DNA of 64,000 nucleotides from Tamaricihabitans halophyticus (GTDB taxonomy: Bacteria > Actinomycetota > Actinomycetes > Mycobacteriales > Pseudonocardiaceae): assembly GCF_004340875.1 (NCBI RefSeq), contig NZ_SLXQ01000001.1, positions 930,001 through 994,000 on the forward strand, in the 5' to 3' direction. A program made the position numbers and the translations under genes. Shown in pieces: positions 32,925 to 40,447 of this stretch. Positions within the stretch are counted from its first letter, which is position 1. Every line of letters begins with the position of its first letter. A model generated the notes under the pieces. The model did not search any database, was not told the origin of the DNA, and was given only the letters and a program-made list of their open reading frames with translations.

Positions 32925-34391
32925 TTAACTTGCCAGCAGGTTGTGGCGGTGCGTCCAGGCCAGCTCAAGGCATGCACGCGAAATGGGTGACAGCGGCTCA
33001 GTTTGCAGCCTTTCTCGGGCGTTCGCTGTAAACGGTATTCCGTCGAGTGGCGTGCCACCGTTCGCTGTGACGGCGTCGCCTTCGTCGTTCACATCAACCA
33101 TTCCGGCGAAGACACGATCGAATACCTCTGCTTCCCATACGGCTACAGTTAGGAGCTCAACCCAGAGGGTCAAAGGTTCGAGTACTACGGCTGTTACCCA
33201 GACCCGGCAATCTCCGACTTGCCGTGCTTGCCGAAACGATCGGAATGGCTCTTCGTTCTCGTAATCGATCGGATCGGCTGAGTGTCCGTCATGCTCCGGA
33301 TTTCCCAGGAACTCTTCAGAGTATTCCCGCTGTATGTTCCGCCAGACGCTGAAGTCGTTTGCCTGGTGGGCCGGATTCAGTGCTGCTGGCTGGAACACGC
33401 CGGCGGGTGCCACGTGGTACATGCCGCCGGCGACCGCTACCGATTTGGCATCGCGTCGGTGTAGGTATATTCGGTGCCCCTCGATCGGATCACGCCGAAT
33501 GGTCAGTGTGTTGATGCTCGGCAAGAGCGGCCGTGCCGCTAGATCGAAAGGGTCGGCGATAGCTTTCCGCAGTGGCAAATGCGCCATACTTGGCCGCTTT
33601 CGCTGGGCTTGTACCCAAGATTCGGTGAACTCGTGAGCGGCCGCCTCGCATACGTCGAGTGTTTCAAAATAGTTGGTATATGCGAAACCAAGCTGCCCGC
33701 TCGAACGCGTCCAGTCGACATCCAGTATCCGGTAGCTGACTCGATTATCTAGCAACTTTGGTCTGGTCAGGTCTCGAAGCGCGCGAGAATAGCGAGGGTA
33801 CCGCTGACCGTCCGCAGTCAGTGGTCGTGTCGCTTCGGTTTGCTTGATTCCGCCCGTTATGTCAGGCGCTCTCACCTCGCCGGCGTGCCAGTACAACTTC
33901 AGGTCCTTTAGCTCGACCGGCTCTTCAGGAATCCAGTCAGGCTTCGTGAGGACGCTAGAACCACCGATGCGGGTCGCTTTCGGGTAGAGCTCGGAAGCGA
34001 GGTCACCGAGTACTGCGCGGTTGCCATTCAGCTCCGCGCGAATCGCTTTCCAGCGCTCTTGACTGTCGCGCGCAGTGCCCGGTGAGCCGCTTACGGTCGC
34101 GGGTTCGGGGATGGCATCGGCCGAGTTGTCCGGGAGAATGCCCAGGCGCTCTGGTGGGATTTCTAGCTTGGCAGCGTAGGACCGCAGCTCATCAAGCCCG
34201 AGCTGCTGACGCCCCTTCTCGACCTTGGACAGAGTCGATTGGTTCGTACTCAGCAAGGCTGCGGCGGCATGCTGTGTGAGTCCTTGCTTGTTGCGGTACC
34301 AGCGGATCACCTCGCCAGCATCGGAACCATCCGGTGGCGCGGCAGCAGAGCTTGCGACTTGCAACCATCCTCCTGGTCTAGGCCCGGTCAT
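32925..34391 (-). CDS. XRE regulator fused to a degenerate Nudix-like domain
   Basis: 488 residues. HTH at about 26-82 (RNKQGLTQHAAAALLSTNQS, then LSKVEKG). A middle part of about 200 residues is unassigned. Residues about 300-480 look like a Nudix fold: MYHVAPAGVFQP then QREYSEEFLGNPEHDG (355-363 core), close to the REXXEEXG box but with one residue shifted, so catalysis is doubtful. It may sense a nucleotide-type ligand and control itself and the epimerase. The N-terminal Pro/Gly segment before the HTH could be shortened, as no strong ribosome site is obvious. Confidence 0.7.
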   Translation of the reverse strand: MTGPRPGGWLQVASSAAAPPDGSDAGEVIRWYRNKQGLTQHAAAALLSTNQSTLSKVEKGRQQLGLDELRSYAAKLEIPPERLGILPDNSADAIPEPATVSGSPGTARDSQERWKAIRAELNGNRAVLGDLASELYPKATRIGGSSVLTKPDWIPEEPVELKDLKLYWHAGEVRAPDITGGIKQTEATRPLTADGQRYPRYSRALRDLTRPKLLDNRVSYRILDVDWTRSSGQLGFAYTNYFETLDVCEAAAHEFTESWVQAQRKRPSMAHLPLRKAIADPFDLAARPLLPSINTLTIRRDPIEGHRIYLHRRDAKSVAVAGGMYHVAPAGVFQPAALNPAHQANDFSVWRNIQREYSEEFLGNPEHDGHSADPIDYENEEPFRSFRQARQVGDCRVWVTAVVLEPLTLWVELLTVAVWEAEVFDRVFAGMVDVNDEGDAVTANGGTPLDGIPFTANARERLQTEPLSPISRACLELAWTHRHNLLAS

Positions 34392-34442
34392 CTACCAGTT
34401 CCCTTCGCCGCCCGATGCTTGCTTACAGTGTCCCAGCATCCG

Positions 34443-34458
34443 GCTACATTCATGTAGC
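34443..34458. promoter_or_regulatory. Palindrome upstream of XRE-Nudix gene
   Basis: GCTACAT-TC-ATGTAGC is a perfect 7-bp inverted repeat 52 bases before the XRE-Nudix start. It is a good candidate for its operator. The rest of 34392-34663 has no gene; it contains the right-end TGGTCTCATT pair and GTTCGCA repeats. Confidence 0.5.
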
Positions 34459-34538
34459 GGGCAGTAACACGAGACCAACTCGCCGCCCTGAAGTGACCCC
34501 CCTGGCGGCATCTACCGGAGAGCGGCTAGCCAGAGGCC

Positions 34539-34560
34539 TGGTCTCATTATTGGTCTCATT
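34539..34560 (+). repeat. Paired TGGTCTCATT, right end
   Basis: Copies at 34539-34548 and 34551-34560, with the same 12-bp spacing as the pair at 17310-17331. They lie 104 bases inside attR. Confidence 0.55.
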
Positions 34561-34663
34561 CGCAGCAGTTCGCAGGCGTTCGCACCTGCTTCCAGCTTCC
34601 GCTGCACCGCAGGTCAGGATGCCTGCAAACCGACGCGAACAAGCGCGATCGGGGATCGACATA

Positions 34664-34720
34664 CCTCGAAAGCGAGTGTGGTGCAAGCCACCGTGGGTTC
34701 GAATCCCACCGCTACCGCTC
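34664..34720 (+). repeat. attR core repeat (displaced tRNA-Ser 3' end)
   Basis: 57 bp identical to 17197-17253. It lacks the 5' half of the tRNA and so cannot form a tRNA. It marks the right junction of the AICE. Confidence 0.92.
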
Positions 34721-34723
34721 ACT

Positions 34724-34760
34724 GACCAGGGCGTTGAGTTGAACGCTCTGGTCCTTTTTT
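34724..34760 (+). terminator. Original tRNA-Ser(CGA) terminator
   Basis: GACCAGGGCGTT (34724-34735) pairs with AACGCTCTGGTC (34742-34753) with one G-U wobble and a 6-base loop, followed by a T-run (34755-34760). It was separated from its tRNA by the AICE. Confidence 0.8.
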
Positions 34761-34765
34761 GTGAT

Positions 34766-34792
34766 CGCAAGATCCCTAAAGATTGCGGTTAC
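34766..34792 (+). repeat. Dispersed 27-bp intergenic repeat, copy 2
   Basis: Differs from 2268-2294 at one base. It directly follows the tRNA terminator and precedes a convergent hypothetical gene. Confidence 0.6.
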
Positions 34793-34808
34793 CGTCCGTC
34801 GTTCCTGT

Positions 34809-35141
34809 TCAGAAGAGCGGCCCGTTGTCTAACGCTGGGCGCAGCCGGCGGGCCGCGGCTCGTAGCTCGGGAACGATCACCCGGTTGTACTCGTCGGCCG
34901 CGGTGTATGCCGCTTGTTCGCTCGCATGCCGGCCGGTGCGCACCAACCATTCATCGATCCGCCGGGCGCAGGTGAGCAGCTCGCCGGCGGCTGGGTGGGC
35001 CGGCCCAAGCGCGGTCGCGCCGGCGCGGAGTCGTTGCCGGGCCTGCGCGATGTCCTCCCGGTCGGCTTGCCAATCCTGGAGTTGCGCAGGTTCCTCCAAC
35101 TCACGAAGCGCGTCCCACGCCCGTTGATCAGGACGGGTCAT
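34809..35141 (-). CDS. Hypothetical helical protein
   Basis: 110 residues, helical, with QREWDAL-like start (MTRPDQRAWDALRELEEP) and a central HPAAGELLTCARRIDEWLVR. No domain recognised. It is the first chromosomal gene beyond attR and is divergent from the secreted nuclease. The high GC third-position bias suggests it is real. Confidence 0.55.
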   Translation of the reverse strand: MTRPDQRAWDALRELEEPAQLQDWQADREDIAQARQRLRAGATALGPAHPAAGELLTCARRIDEWLVRTGRHASEQAAYTAADEYNRVIVPELRAAARRLRPALDNGPLF

Positions 35142-35314
35142 CTCCGCACGGTAACCCGTGTCATCCCGTTTTCCCAGGTATTCACGGGCGAGTCGAACGA
35201 AGGCGGCGCGGCGGTTAACAGTGCGTAGCCGCAGCCGAACACCTTTCCGGAAAAACTTCCTTCGCTCACTCGATCAGGGGAGGATGTGCGCGACCAGGAA
35301 ACGTGGAGGGTGAT

Positions 35315-37129
35315 ATGGCCAACTGGGGGCGCCGCGGCGCGATAGTGGCAGCGGGTCTGGTGATCGTTGCGTTGCCGGCCGCGCCGGCGACCGCGGCGGA
35401 GCCCGCGCGCATCGCGGAGATCCAGGGCAGCACGCGAATCTCGCCGTTGGTGGATCAGTCGGTCACCGATGTGCCCGGAGTGGTCACCGCGGTTCGCGCG
35501 TTCGGTGCGGCGCGCGGGTTCTGGTTCCAGGACCCGGAGCCGGACGGCGATCCGCGCACCAGCGAGGGGCTGTTCGTCTTCACCGGGGAGCGCACCCCCG
35601 AGCTGCGCGTCGGGGACTCGGTCGCGGTTTCCGGGCAAGTGACCGAGTATTACCCAGGCGAGCCGGAGGACGCGCTCCAGTCCGTCACCCAGCTGACCGA
35701 TGCGCGGTGGACCGTTTCCGCACGCAACGTCCCACTGCCAGCGGCGGAAACCCTGCGGCCGCACACCGTCCCCGAGTCGTATGCGCCAGAGCCGGGCGGG
35801 AGTATCGAGCAACTGCCGCTGCGGCCGGATCGCTACGCCTTGGACTACTACGAATCCCGTGAGGGGATGCGACTGCGGGTGGCCGACGCTCGAGTGGTTG
35901 GCCCGACAACGCAGTACGACGAGTTCTATCTGACGAGCAAACCGAAGCAGCAGCCGAGTGCTCGCGGCGGAACTGTCTACACGGGATACGACGAACCGAA
36001 CAGCGGGCGGTTGAAGATCACTTCGCTGTTGCCGTTCGCGGAGCACCCGTTCCCGCGAGTCAACGTGGCGGACCGGATCGCAGGGCAGACCGTCGGGCCG
36101 CTTGACTACGACCAGTTCGGCGGCTACACGCTGCGGGCGACCGAACTTGGCCAACCGGTTTCCGGCGGGCTCACCAGGGAGCGGGCGAAACCCCAGTTGC
36201 CCGGCGAGCTTTCGGTGGCCACGTACAACGTGGAGAACCTTTCCGCGCAGGACGATCAGGCCAGGTTCGACGACCTTGCCAGGGGTATCACCGCGAATCT
36301 GGCGAGGCCGGACATCGTGGCGCTGGAGGAGATCCAGGACGATACCGGGCCGGCGGATGACGGGGTGGTCGCCGCGGATGAGACGTTGCGCAAGTTCACC
36401 AGGGCGATCGCCGCCGCGGGCGGACCCGAGTACAAGTGGCGCCAGATCGATCCGGAGGACAAGGCGGACGGTGGGCAGCCGGGCGGCAACATTCGCGTCG
36501 CGTTCCTGTACAACCCGGCCAGGGTGTCCTTTGTGGATCGGCCAGGCGGGGATGCCACCACCGCGACGCGGGTGCACACCGAACGTGGAAAGCCGGTGCT
36601 TTCGCATTCTCCTGGTCGGATCGATCCGGGCCACCCGGCTTGGGCCGACACCCGCAAACCGCTTGCCGGGGAGTTCAGGTTTGGCGGCCGTACCGTGTTC
36701 GTCGTCGCGAACCACTTCAGCTCGAAGGGCGGCGACCAACCGATGCACGGTCGCATCCAGCCGCCGGAGCGGGTTTCCGAGCAGGCGCGCGTCCAGCAGG
36801 CGGCGGTAGTGCGTGAGTTCACTGAGGAGATTCTGGCGGTCAATCCACGGGCGAACGTCGTGGTCGCCGGGGATCTGAACGACTTCCAGTTCTCCGACAC
36901 GCTGGGCGAACTCACTGGCGGCGGGCTGCGTGCGCTGGTGGACGAGCTGCCGGAGAACGAGCGCTACGGCTATGTTTTCGAGGGCAACTCGCAGGTGCTG
37001 GACCACATGCTGGTCAGCGCGGCGCCGCGCAGGGTCAGCTATGACGTTGTGCACGTGAACGCCGAGTTCACCGAGCAGACCAGCGACCATGATCCGCAGC
37101 TGCTGCGGATGCGCCCGGTAGGGCGTTAA
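35315..37129 (+). CDS. Secreted endonuclease/exonuclease/phosphatase family nuclease
   Basis: 604 residues from ATG 35315 (GGAGGG upstream; a TTG/GTG at 35303 is less likely). A signal peptide ends near APATAAEP. An OB-like domain (about 50-180, VPGVVTAVRAF, GLFVFTG) precedes the EEP domain: LSVATYNVENL, DIVALEEIQD (catalytic Glu), FVVANHFSS, VVAGDLNDFQ and the final TSDHDPQ. This is the ExeM/NucH extracellular nuclease layout. It degrades DNA outside the cell. A terminator hairpin follows at 37133-37173. Confidence 0.9.
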   Translation: MANWGRRGAIVAAGLVIVALPAAPATAAEPARIAEIQGSTRISPLVDQSVTDVPGVVTAVRAFGAARGFWFQDPEPDGDPRTSEGLFVFTGERTPELRVGDSVAVSGQVTEYYPGEPEDALQSVTQLTDARWTVSARNVPLPAAETLRPHTVPESYAPEPGGSIEQLPLRPDRYALDYYESREGMRLRVADARVVGPTTQYDEFYLTSKPKQQPSARGGTVYTGYDEPNSGRLKITSLLPFAEHPFPRVNVADRIAGQTVGPLDYDQFGGYTLRATELGQPVSGGLTRERAKPQLPGELSVATYNVENLSAQDDQARFDDLARGITANLARPDIVALEEIQDDTGPADDGVVAADETLRKFTRAIAAAGGPEYKWRQIDPEDKADGGQPGGNIRVAFLYNPARVSFVDRPGGDATTATRVHTERGKPVLSHSPGRIDPGHPAWADTRKPLAGEFRFGGRTVFVVANHFSSKGGDQPMHGRIQPPERVSEQARVQQAAVVREFTEEILAVNPRANVVVAGDLNDFQFSDTLGELTGGGLRALVDELPENERYGYVFEGNSQVLDHMLVSAAPRRVSYDVVHVNAEFTEQTSDHDPQLLRMRPVGR

Positions 37130-37132
37130 ACG

Positions 37133-37173
37133 CGAACTGCCGGCCAGCCCGCGTGGGACTGACCGGCAGTTCG
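37133..37173 (+). terminator. Terminator of the secreted nuclease gene
   Basis: CGAACTGCCGG (37133-37143) and CCGGCAGTTCG (37163-37173) form an 11-bp perfect stem with a 19-base loop, 3 bases past the nuclease stop. Confidence 0.7.
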
Positions 37174-37179
37174 AACGTC

Positions 37180-37269
37180 TGGCGGAGGATGCGGGATTTG
37201 AACCCGCGAGGGGTGTTAACCCCAACACGATTTCCAATCGTGCGCCCTAGGCCACTAGGCGAATCCTCC
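37180..37269 (-). tRNA. tRNA-Ser(GGA)
   Basis: Acceptor arms GGAGGAT and ATCCTCC pair; the anticodon loop TTGGAAA has GGA (37233-37235 on the plus strand). A long variable arm is present, and CCA is encoded at the 3' end (37180-37182). It reads left, toward the nuclease terminator. Confidence 0.93.
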
Positions 37270-37290
37270 GCCGAAGAGGCTACCTGACGG

Positions 37291-37497
37291 CTACTGGCCA
37301 GCGGAAACGGGGTTGGCTCGGCTGGGCGGAACTCGGTGACCAGCGAGCACGGCGCTCCAGGACAACACGATCCGACTGGTTAGGCCTGTTCGCCAGTCCG
37401 GGGTGATCGCCAGCTGGACACATTCCGAGCTCTGGTTGCTGCGGCTGCTCTCGCGCCAGGCGACGGGCAGACTCGAAGCGCGATCACCGTTCTTCAC
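37291..37497 (-). pseudogene. DUF397-like fragment
   Basis: From GTG 37497 a 68-residue frame contains LPVAWRESSRSNQSSECVQL, the DUF397 opening (W-R-x-S-S-x-S...CV), but the second half (RIVLSWSAVLAGHRVPPSR) lacks the usual VRDSKDP strand. DUF397 genes normally sit beside an XRE gene; none is near. It may be a decayed leftover. Confidence 0.4.
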
Positions 37498-37536
37498 GCC
37501 AGCGCCTTGGGGAGGGAAACGGCATACGGTGGAGTG

Positions 37537-38211
37537 ATGGTGACGTGGGCGCAGTTGGCCGTGTTCATACCGGCCGCGGTGGCCGTAGCCGCCTCGCCAG
37601 GCGCGAACAACCTGCTGGCCTTCCGTAATGGACTGCGAAGCGGGTTCACCAACGCCGTACTGGCACTTGTGGGCCGTTTCACCGCCTTCGTGATCATGCT
37701 CGGGATGGTGATCGCTGGGCTCGGCACGGTTCTGCATACTTCGCAGTTGACCTTCGAGGTCCTGAGAATCGTAGGCGCTGCAGTCATGGTCGCCATGGGG
37801 CTCTGGATCATCTGGTCCGCTCGCGCCAAGCCCACCGAGGACGACAGCGAAACTGCCTCGACTCACCGCAACGCGGCCAACTCATCGCCCGTGAAACTGG
37901 CGATCCAGGAATTCATCACCGCCGCAGCCAACCCGAAAGCCCTGCTGCTATTCACCGCGTTCCTACCCCCGTTCGTCAACACGACACCGAGCGCCACATC
38001 CGCCGGCGCACAGCTGGCACTACTCGGTGCGCTCTACATCGCGTGCGAAGCGGCGACCGCTCTGGCCTGGGCGGGATCAGGACGATTCCTCGCCACCCAC
38101 GGCATCACAAGACGCACCCTGCGCCGGCTCGAGCAAGCCTCCGGAGCCGCACTAGCCACCTTCGGCGGCGGTCTCGCAGCCACCGATCTATCGCGTGAGC
38201 TTCAGAACTAG
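37537..38211 (+). CDS. LysE/RhtB-family exporter
   Basis: 224 residues, six hydrophobic helices. The family signature appears as SPGANNLLAFRNGLRSGF near the N-terminus, and the second half has QEFITAAANPKALLLFTAFLPPF. It exports amino acids or related small metabolites across the membrane. The start is ATG 37537 or GTG one codon later, since GGAG lies 3-6 bases upstream. It is in the accessory pocket between two tRNA-Ser genes. Confidence 0.85.
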   Translation: MVTWAQLAVFIPAAVAVAASPGANNLLAFRNGLRSGFTNAVLALVGRFTAFVIMLGMVIAGLGTVLHTSQLTFEVLRIVGAAVMVAMGLWIIWSARAKPTEDDSETASTHRNAANSSPVKLAIQEFITAAANPKALLLFTAFLPPFVNTTPSATSAGAQLALLGALYIACEAATALAWAGSGRFLATHGITRRTLRRLEQASGAALATFGGGLAATDLSRELQN

Positions 38212-38274
38212 GCGACACCGTGCCCGACGACATCGCCCATCGGGGCGCCCGGCGCGACCCCGAAATACCAGTTC

Positions 38275-38303
38275 TAGTTTATATAAGTAATTACCGGTAC
38301 TAT
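38275..38303 (+). promoter_or_regulatory. AT-rich promoter candidate of the SRPBCC gene
   Basis: TACTAT (38298-38303) and TAGTTT (38275-38280) are separated by 17 bases, a plausible -10/-35 pair. TACCGGTA is a small palindrome between them. The surrounding DNA is far more AT-rich than the average here. Confidence 0.35.
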
Positions 38304-38346
38304 TCTGGTTCGGCGCTCACCGATCCGCCGGCGAAAGGAACGTGGC

Positions 38347-39015
38347 ATGAAGGACGTAATGGACGAACTGGCCGCCGCTCGCCGGGTTATGGGCGCCGCG
38401 ACCCTGCCCGCCGGCGACGCGTACACCATGGAGCTGCGACGTCGCTACAACGCACCGGTCGAGGACGTGTGGAACGCCATCACCGACCCCGTGCGACTGG
38501 GCCGCTGGTTGAAGCCAGTCACCGGGGACCTGCGGCCCGGCGGCTCGTTCGAACTGGACGGCGGCGAGCACGGCGAGATCCTCCGATGCGACCCGCCTCG
38601 GCGGCTGCGGGTGTCCTGGCTCTTCGGGCCAGAAGCCGACGAGTGGCCGGGCACGAGTGAGGTCGAGGTGCGCCTGTCGCCGGACCCTGCTGGGGGCACT
38701 GAGTTCGAACTGGTCCATGCGGCCGCTGTCGGGGAGCCCATGTTCCCGACCTACGGCCCGGGTGCCGGCGGAGTCGGCTGGGACCTGCATCTGCTGGCCC
38801 TGGCCCAATTCCTGGCTGACGGCGCGCCCCTAGACCACGACGAGTTCCGGACTTTGCCCGAGGGACGCGAGTTCGCGCGGCGCAGCGCCGCGGCATGGGG
38901 TGAAGCTCACCTGGCCGCCGGTGGCGATCCGGATCAGGTGGCAGCCGCGGCCGAGGCCACCACCGCGTTTTACGTCCCCGGAGGCGACCGAGACCAGCAC
39001 ACCCCTGGAAGCTGA
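38347..39015 (+). CDS. SRPBCC/AHSA1-family protein
   Basis: 222 residues. The opening YTMELRRRYNAPVEDVWNAI and the ITDPVRLGRWLKPVTGDLRPGG stretch are typical of AHSA1-type ligand-binding domains, followed by GTSEVEVRLSPDPAGGTEFELVH. Such genes usually sit beside an ArsR repressor, but none is present here. It probably binds a hydrophobic ligand. ATG 38347 follows GAAAGGAACG. Confidence 0.8.
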   Translation: MKDVMDELAAARRVMGAATLPAGDAYTMELRRRYNAPVEDVWNAITDPVRLGRWLKPVTGDLRPGGSFELDGGEHGEILRCDPPRRLRVSWLFGPEADEWPGTSEVEVRLSPDPAGGTEFELVHAAAVGEPMFPTYGPGAGGVGWDLHLLALAQFLADGAPLDHDEFRTLPEGREFARRSAAAWGEAHLAAGGDPDQVAAAAEATTAFYVPGGDRDQHTPGS

Positions 39016-39106
39016 GTTGATCCGTCGCAATCAGCGGCGGGAATCCTCCCCAGCGAAGCGCTAGGGATCGTGGTGGTCCACGACAGCCACGACCACATCC
39101 GGTTTG

Positions 39107-39403
39107 TCATGCGCTGTACTTGCCCACGACGGTGCACGAGCGCGGCGCCGGATCGTCGTTGGTCTGGCTGGGCAGCCAACCGCGGAAGGCCGCCGCGACG
39201 GGGATCGACGGCAGTGGGTTGTCCGCTCCATCCGGGAGTTCGAGGATCAGGGTGAACTCGGGCTCGTCGGTCTCCCGCAGTGCGATGTACCGCATCCCTT
39301 GCGGTGCCGCGGCTGTTACCGCCGCGAAAAGCGCGTCGATCTCTTCGGTCATGGCCGGGACCTGTTCGGGTGTGGTCCGGAACCGGACTATCTGTACGCT
39401 CAT
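39107..39403 (-). CDS. Small dimeric alpha/beta-barrel-like protein
   Basis: 98 residues from ATG 39403 (AAGGAG upstream; longer frame rejected). The pattern VQIVRFRTTPEQVPAMTEEI, then YIALRETDEPEFTLILELPDG resembles antibiotic-biosynthesis-monooxygenase (ABM) domains. It is divergent from the ECF41-type sigma gene 95 bases away, so it may belong to that regulon. Function otherwise unknown. Confidence 0.6.
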   Translation of the reverse strand: MSVQIVRFRTTPEQVPAMTEEIDALFAAVTAAAPQGMRYIALRETDEPEFTLILELPDGADNPLPSIPVAAAFRGWLPSQTNDDPAPRSCTVVGKYSA

Positions 39404-39498
39404 TGGCGGGCACTCCTTCGGACTGCGGTGGACTGTCGGACGTGAGATTGGTGGTCTCGTCCGTCCCGACGTCTCCCGCTCCGGAAAGGTGACATCTG

Positions 39499-40368
39499 GT
39501 GGTACCGGCCTCAGAATTCGAAGCAGCCCGGCCACAGCTGACGGCGCTTGCGTTTCGCTTGCTCGGATCCATCCACGACGCCGACGACGCCGTACAGAAC
39601 ACCTGGATCAAGGCATCGACCGCGGACACCGACAGCCTCCGCAATCCGGCCGCATGGTTGACCACCGTGCTCACTCGCGTGTGCCTCGATCAGCTACGAA
39701 TGCGGCACCGCCGCCGCGAGGAGCCGCTGTCCGCCGACATGATCCCCGCAGAGGCCGTTGCGGCGGATGAGCGCTACCTGCGGCGGGAGCACGTCTCCCG
39801 CGCGCTGTTGGTGGTCCTCGACCAGCTCACGCCTGCCCAACGCATCGCCTACGTGCTGCATGACCTGTTCGACACCCCGTTCCGGGAAGTGGCGAACACG
39901 CTCGACACCAGCCCGGACAACGCGAAGAAACACGCCAGCCGGGCACGCAGACGAATCGAACACGCCGAACCCACGCAAGGCGGTAAACCCGCCGACAACG
40001 CGGTAGTGGACGCCTTCCTCGCCGCAGCGGCCGGTGGCGACATCAACCGGATGCTCGCCCTGATGACCGACGACTGTGTGCGCACCGCCCAGGCCGACCT
40101 CGTCCCGCCCGGCACACCCACCGCCGTCAGCGGTGCCTCCGCCGTCGCCGAGGAAACCACGCTCTTCGCCGACCGGATCCGCGCCAGCGCGCCAATGCTC
40201 GTCGACGGACACCCGGCGTACGTCATCGCCCCCGGCGGCCACCCACTCGCGGTCATCAACATCGAGACCAGCAACAGCCACGTCGCCAGGATCAACATCA
40301 TCCGAGCGTCCACGCACACCACGTTCGCCATGCCGGCCGCCGACACATCGCGTGAGCCGCGGACCTAG
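39499..40368 (+). CDS. ECF41-type sigma factor with SnoaL-like tail
   Basis: 289 residues from GTG 39499 (GGAAAGG upstream). Sigma region 2: AFRLLGSIHDADDAVQNTWI; region 4: PAQRIAYVLHDLFDTPFREV with TSPDNAKKHASRARRRI. The 120-residue C-terminal extension (VVDAFLAAAAGGDINRMLAL) is the SnoaL-like regulatory domain typical of ECF41/SigJ. These sigmas often drive a neighbouring oxidoreductase/decarboxylase gene; here only the small ABM-like gene is adjacent. There is no separate anti-sigma factor, as expected for the type. Confidence 0.88.
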   Translation: MVPASEFEAARPQLTALAFRLLGSIHDADDAVQNTWIKASTADTDSLRNPAAWLTTVLTRVCLDQLRMRHRRREEPLSADMIPAEAVAADERYLRREHVSRALLVVLDQLTPAQRIAYVLHDLFDTPFREVANTLDTSPDNAKKHASRARRRIEHAEPTQGGKPADNAVVDAFLAAAAGGDINRMLALMTDDCVRTAQADLVPPGTPTAVSGASAVAEETTLFADRIRASAPMLVDGHPAYVIAPGGHPLAVINIETSNSHVARINIIRASTHTTFAMPAADTSREPRT

Positions 40369-40447
40369 CCGGCGCCTTCACCGCCTCTTTCGTCTATTGT
40401 GGACCTAAATGATCGCCGGTCCACTGCGGCCATGAGATCGCCGGTGC

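Larger units (their letters stand above)
17197..34720. mobile_element. Integrated AICE in tRNA-Ser(CGA)
   Basis: About 17.5 kb between 57-bp direct repeats of the tRNA 3' end. It contains tyrosine integrase and excisionase at the tRNA side, a replication block of the Prim-Pol type, an FtsK-like double-stranded DNA translocase, small Spd-like and zinc-ribbon proteins, and a Nudix protein comparable in place and fold to Pra of pSAM2. Family knowledge: these are the defining modules of actinomycete integrative and conjugative elements. Nearly all genes run leftward, and many overlap by ATGA. All core modules look intact, apart from one small gene with a possible frameshift near 31840, so excision and transfer are plausible. 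Confidence 0.93.

Noticed and set aside
34450-34770. Frame across attR
   Set aside because: It covers tRNA-derived sequence and a terminator; it cannot be a gene.
35138-37237. 699-residue open frame on the minus strand
   Set aside because: It lies antisense to the secreted nuclease, has no family motif, and its codons are the mirror of a GC-rich gene.
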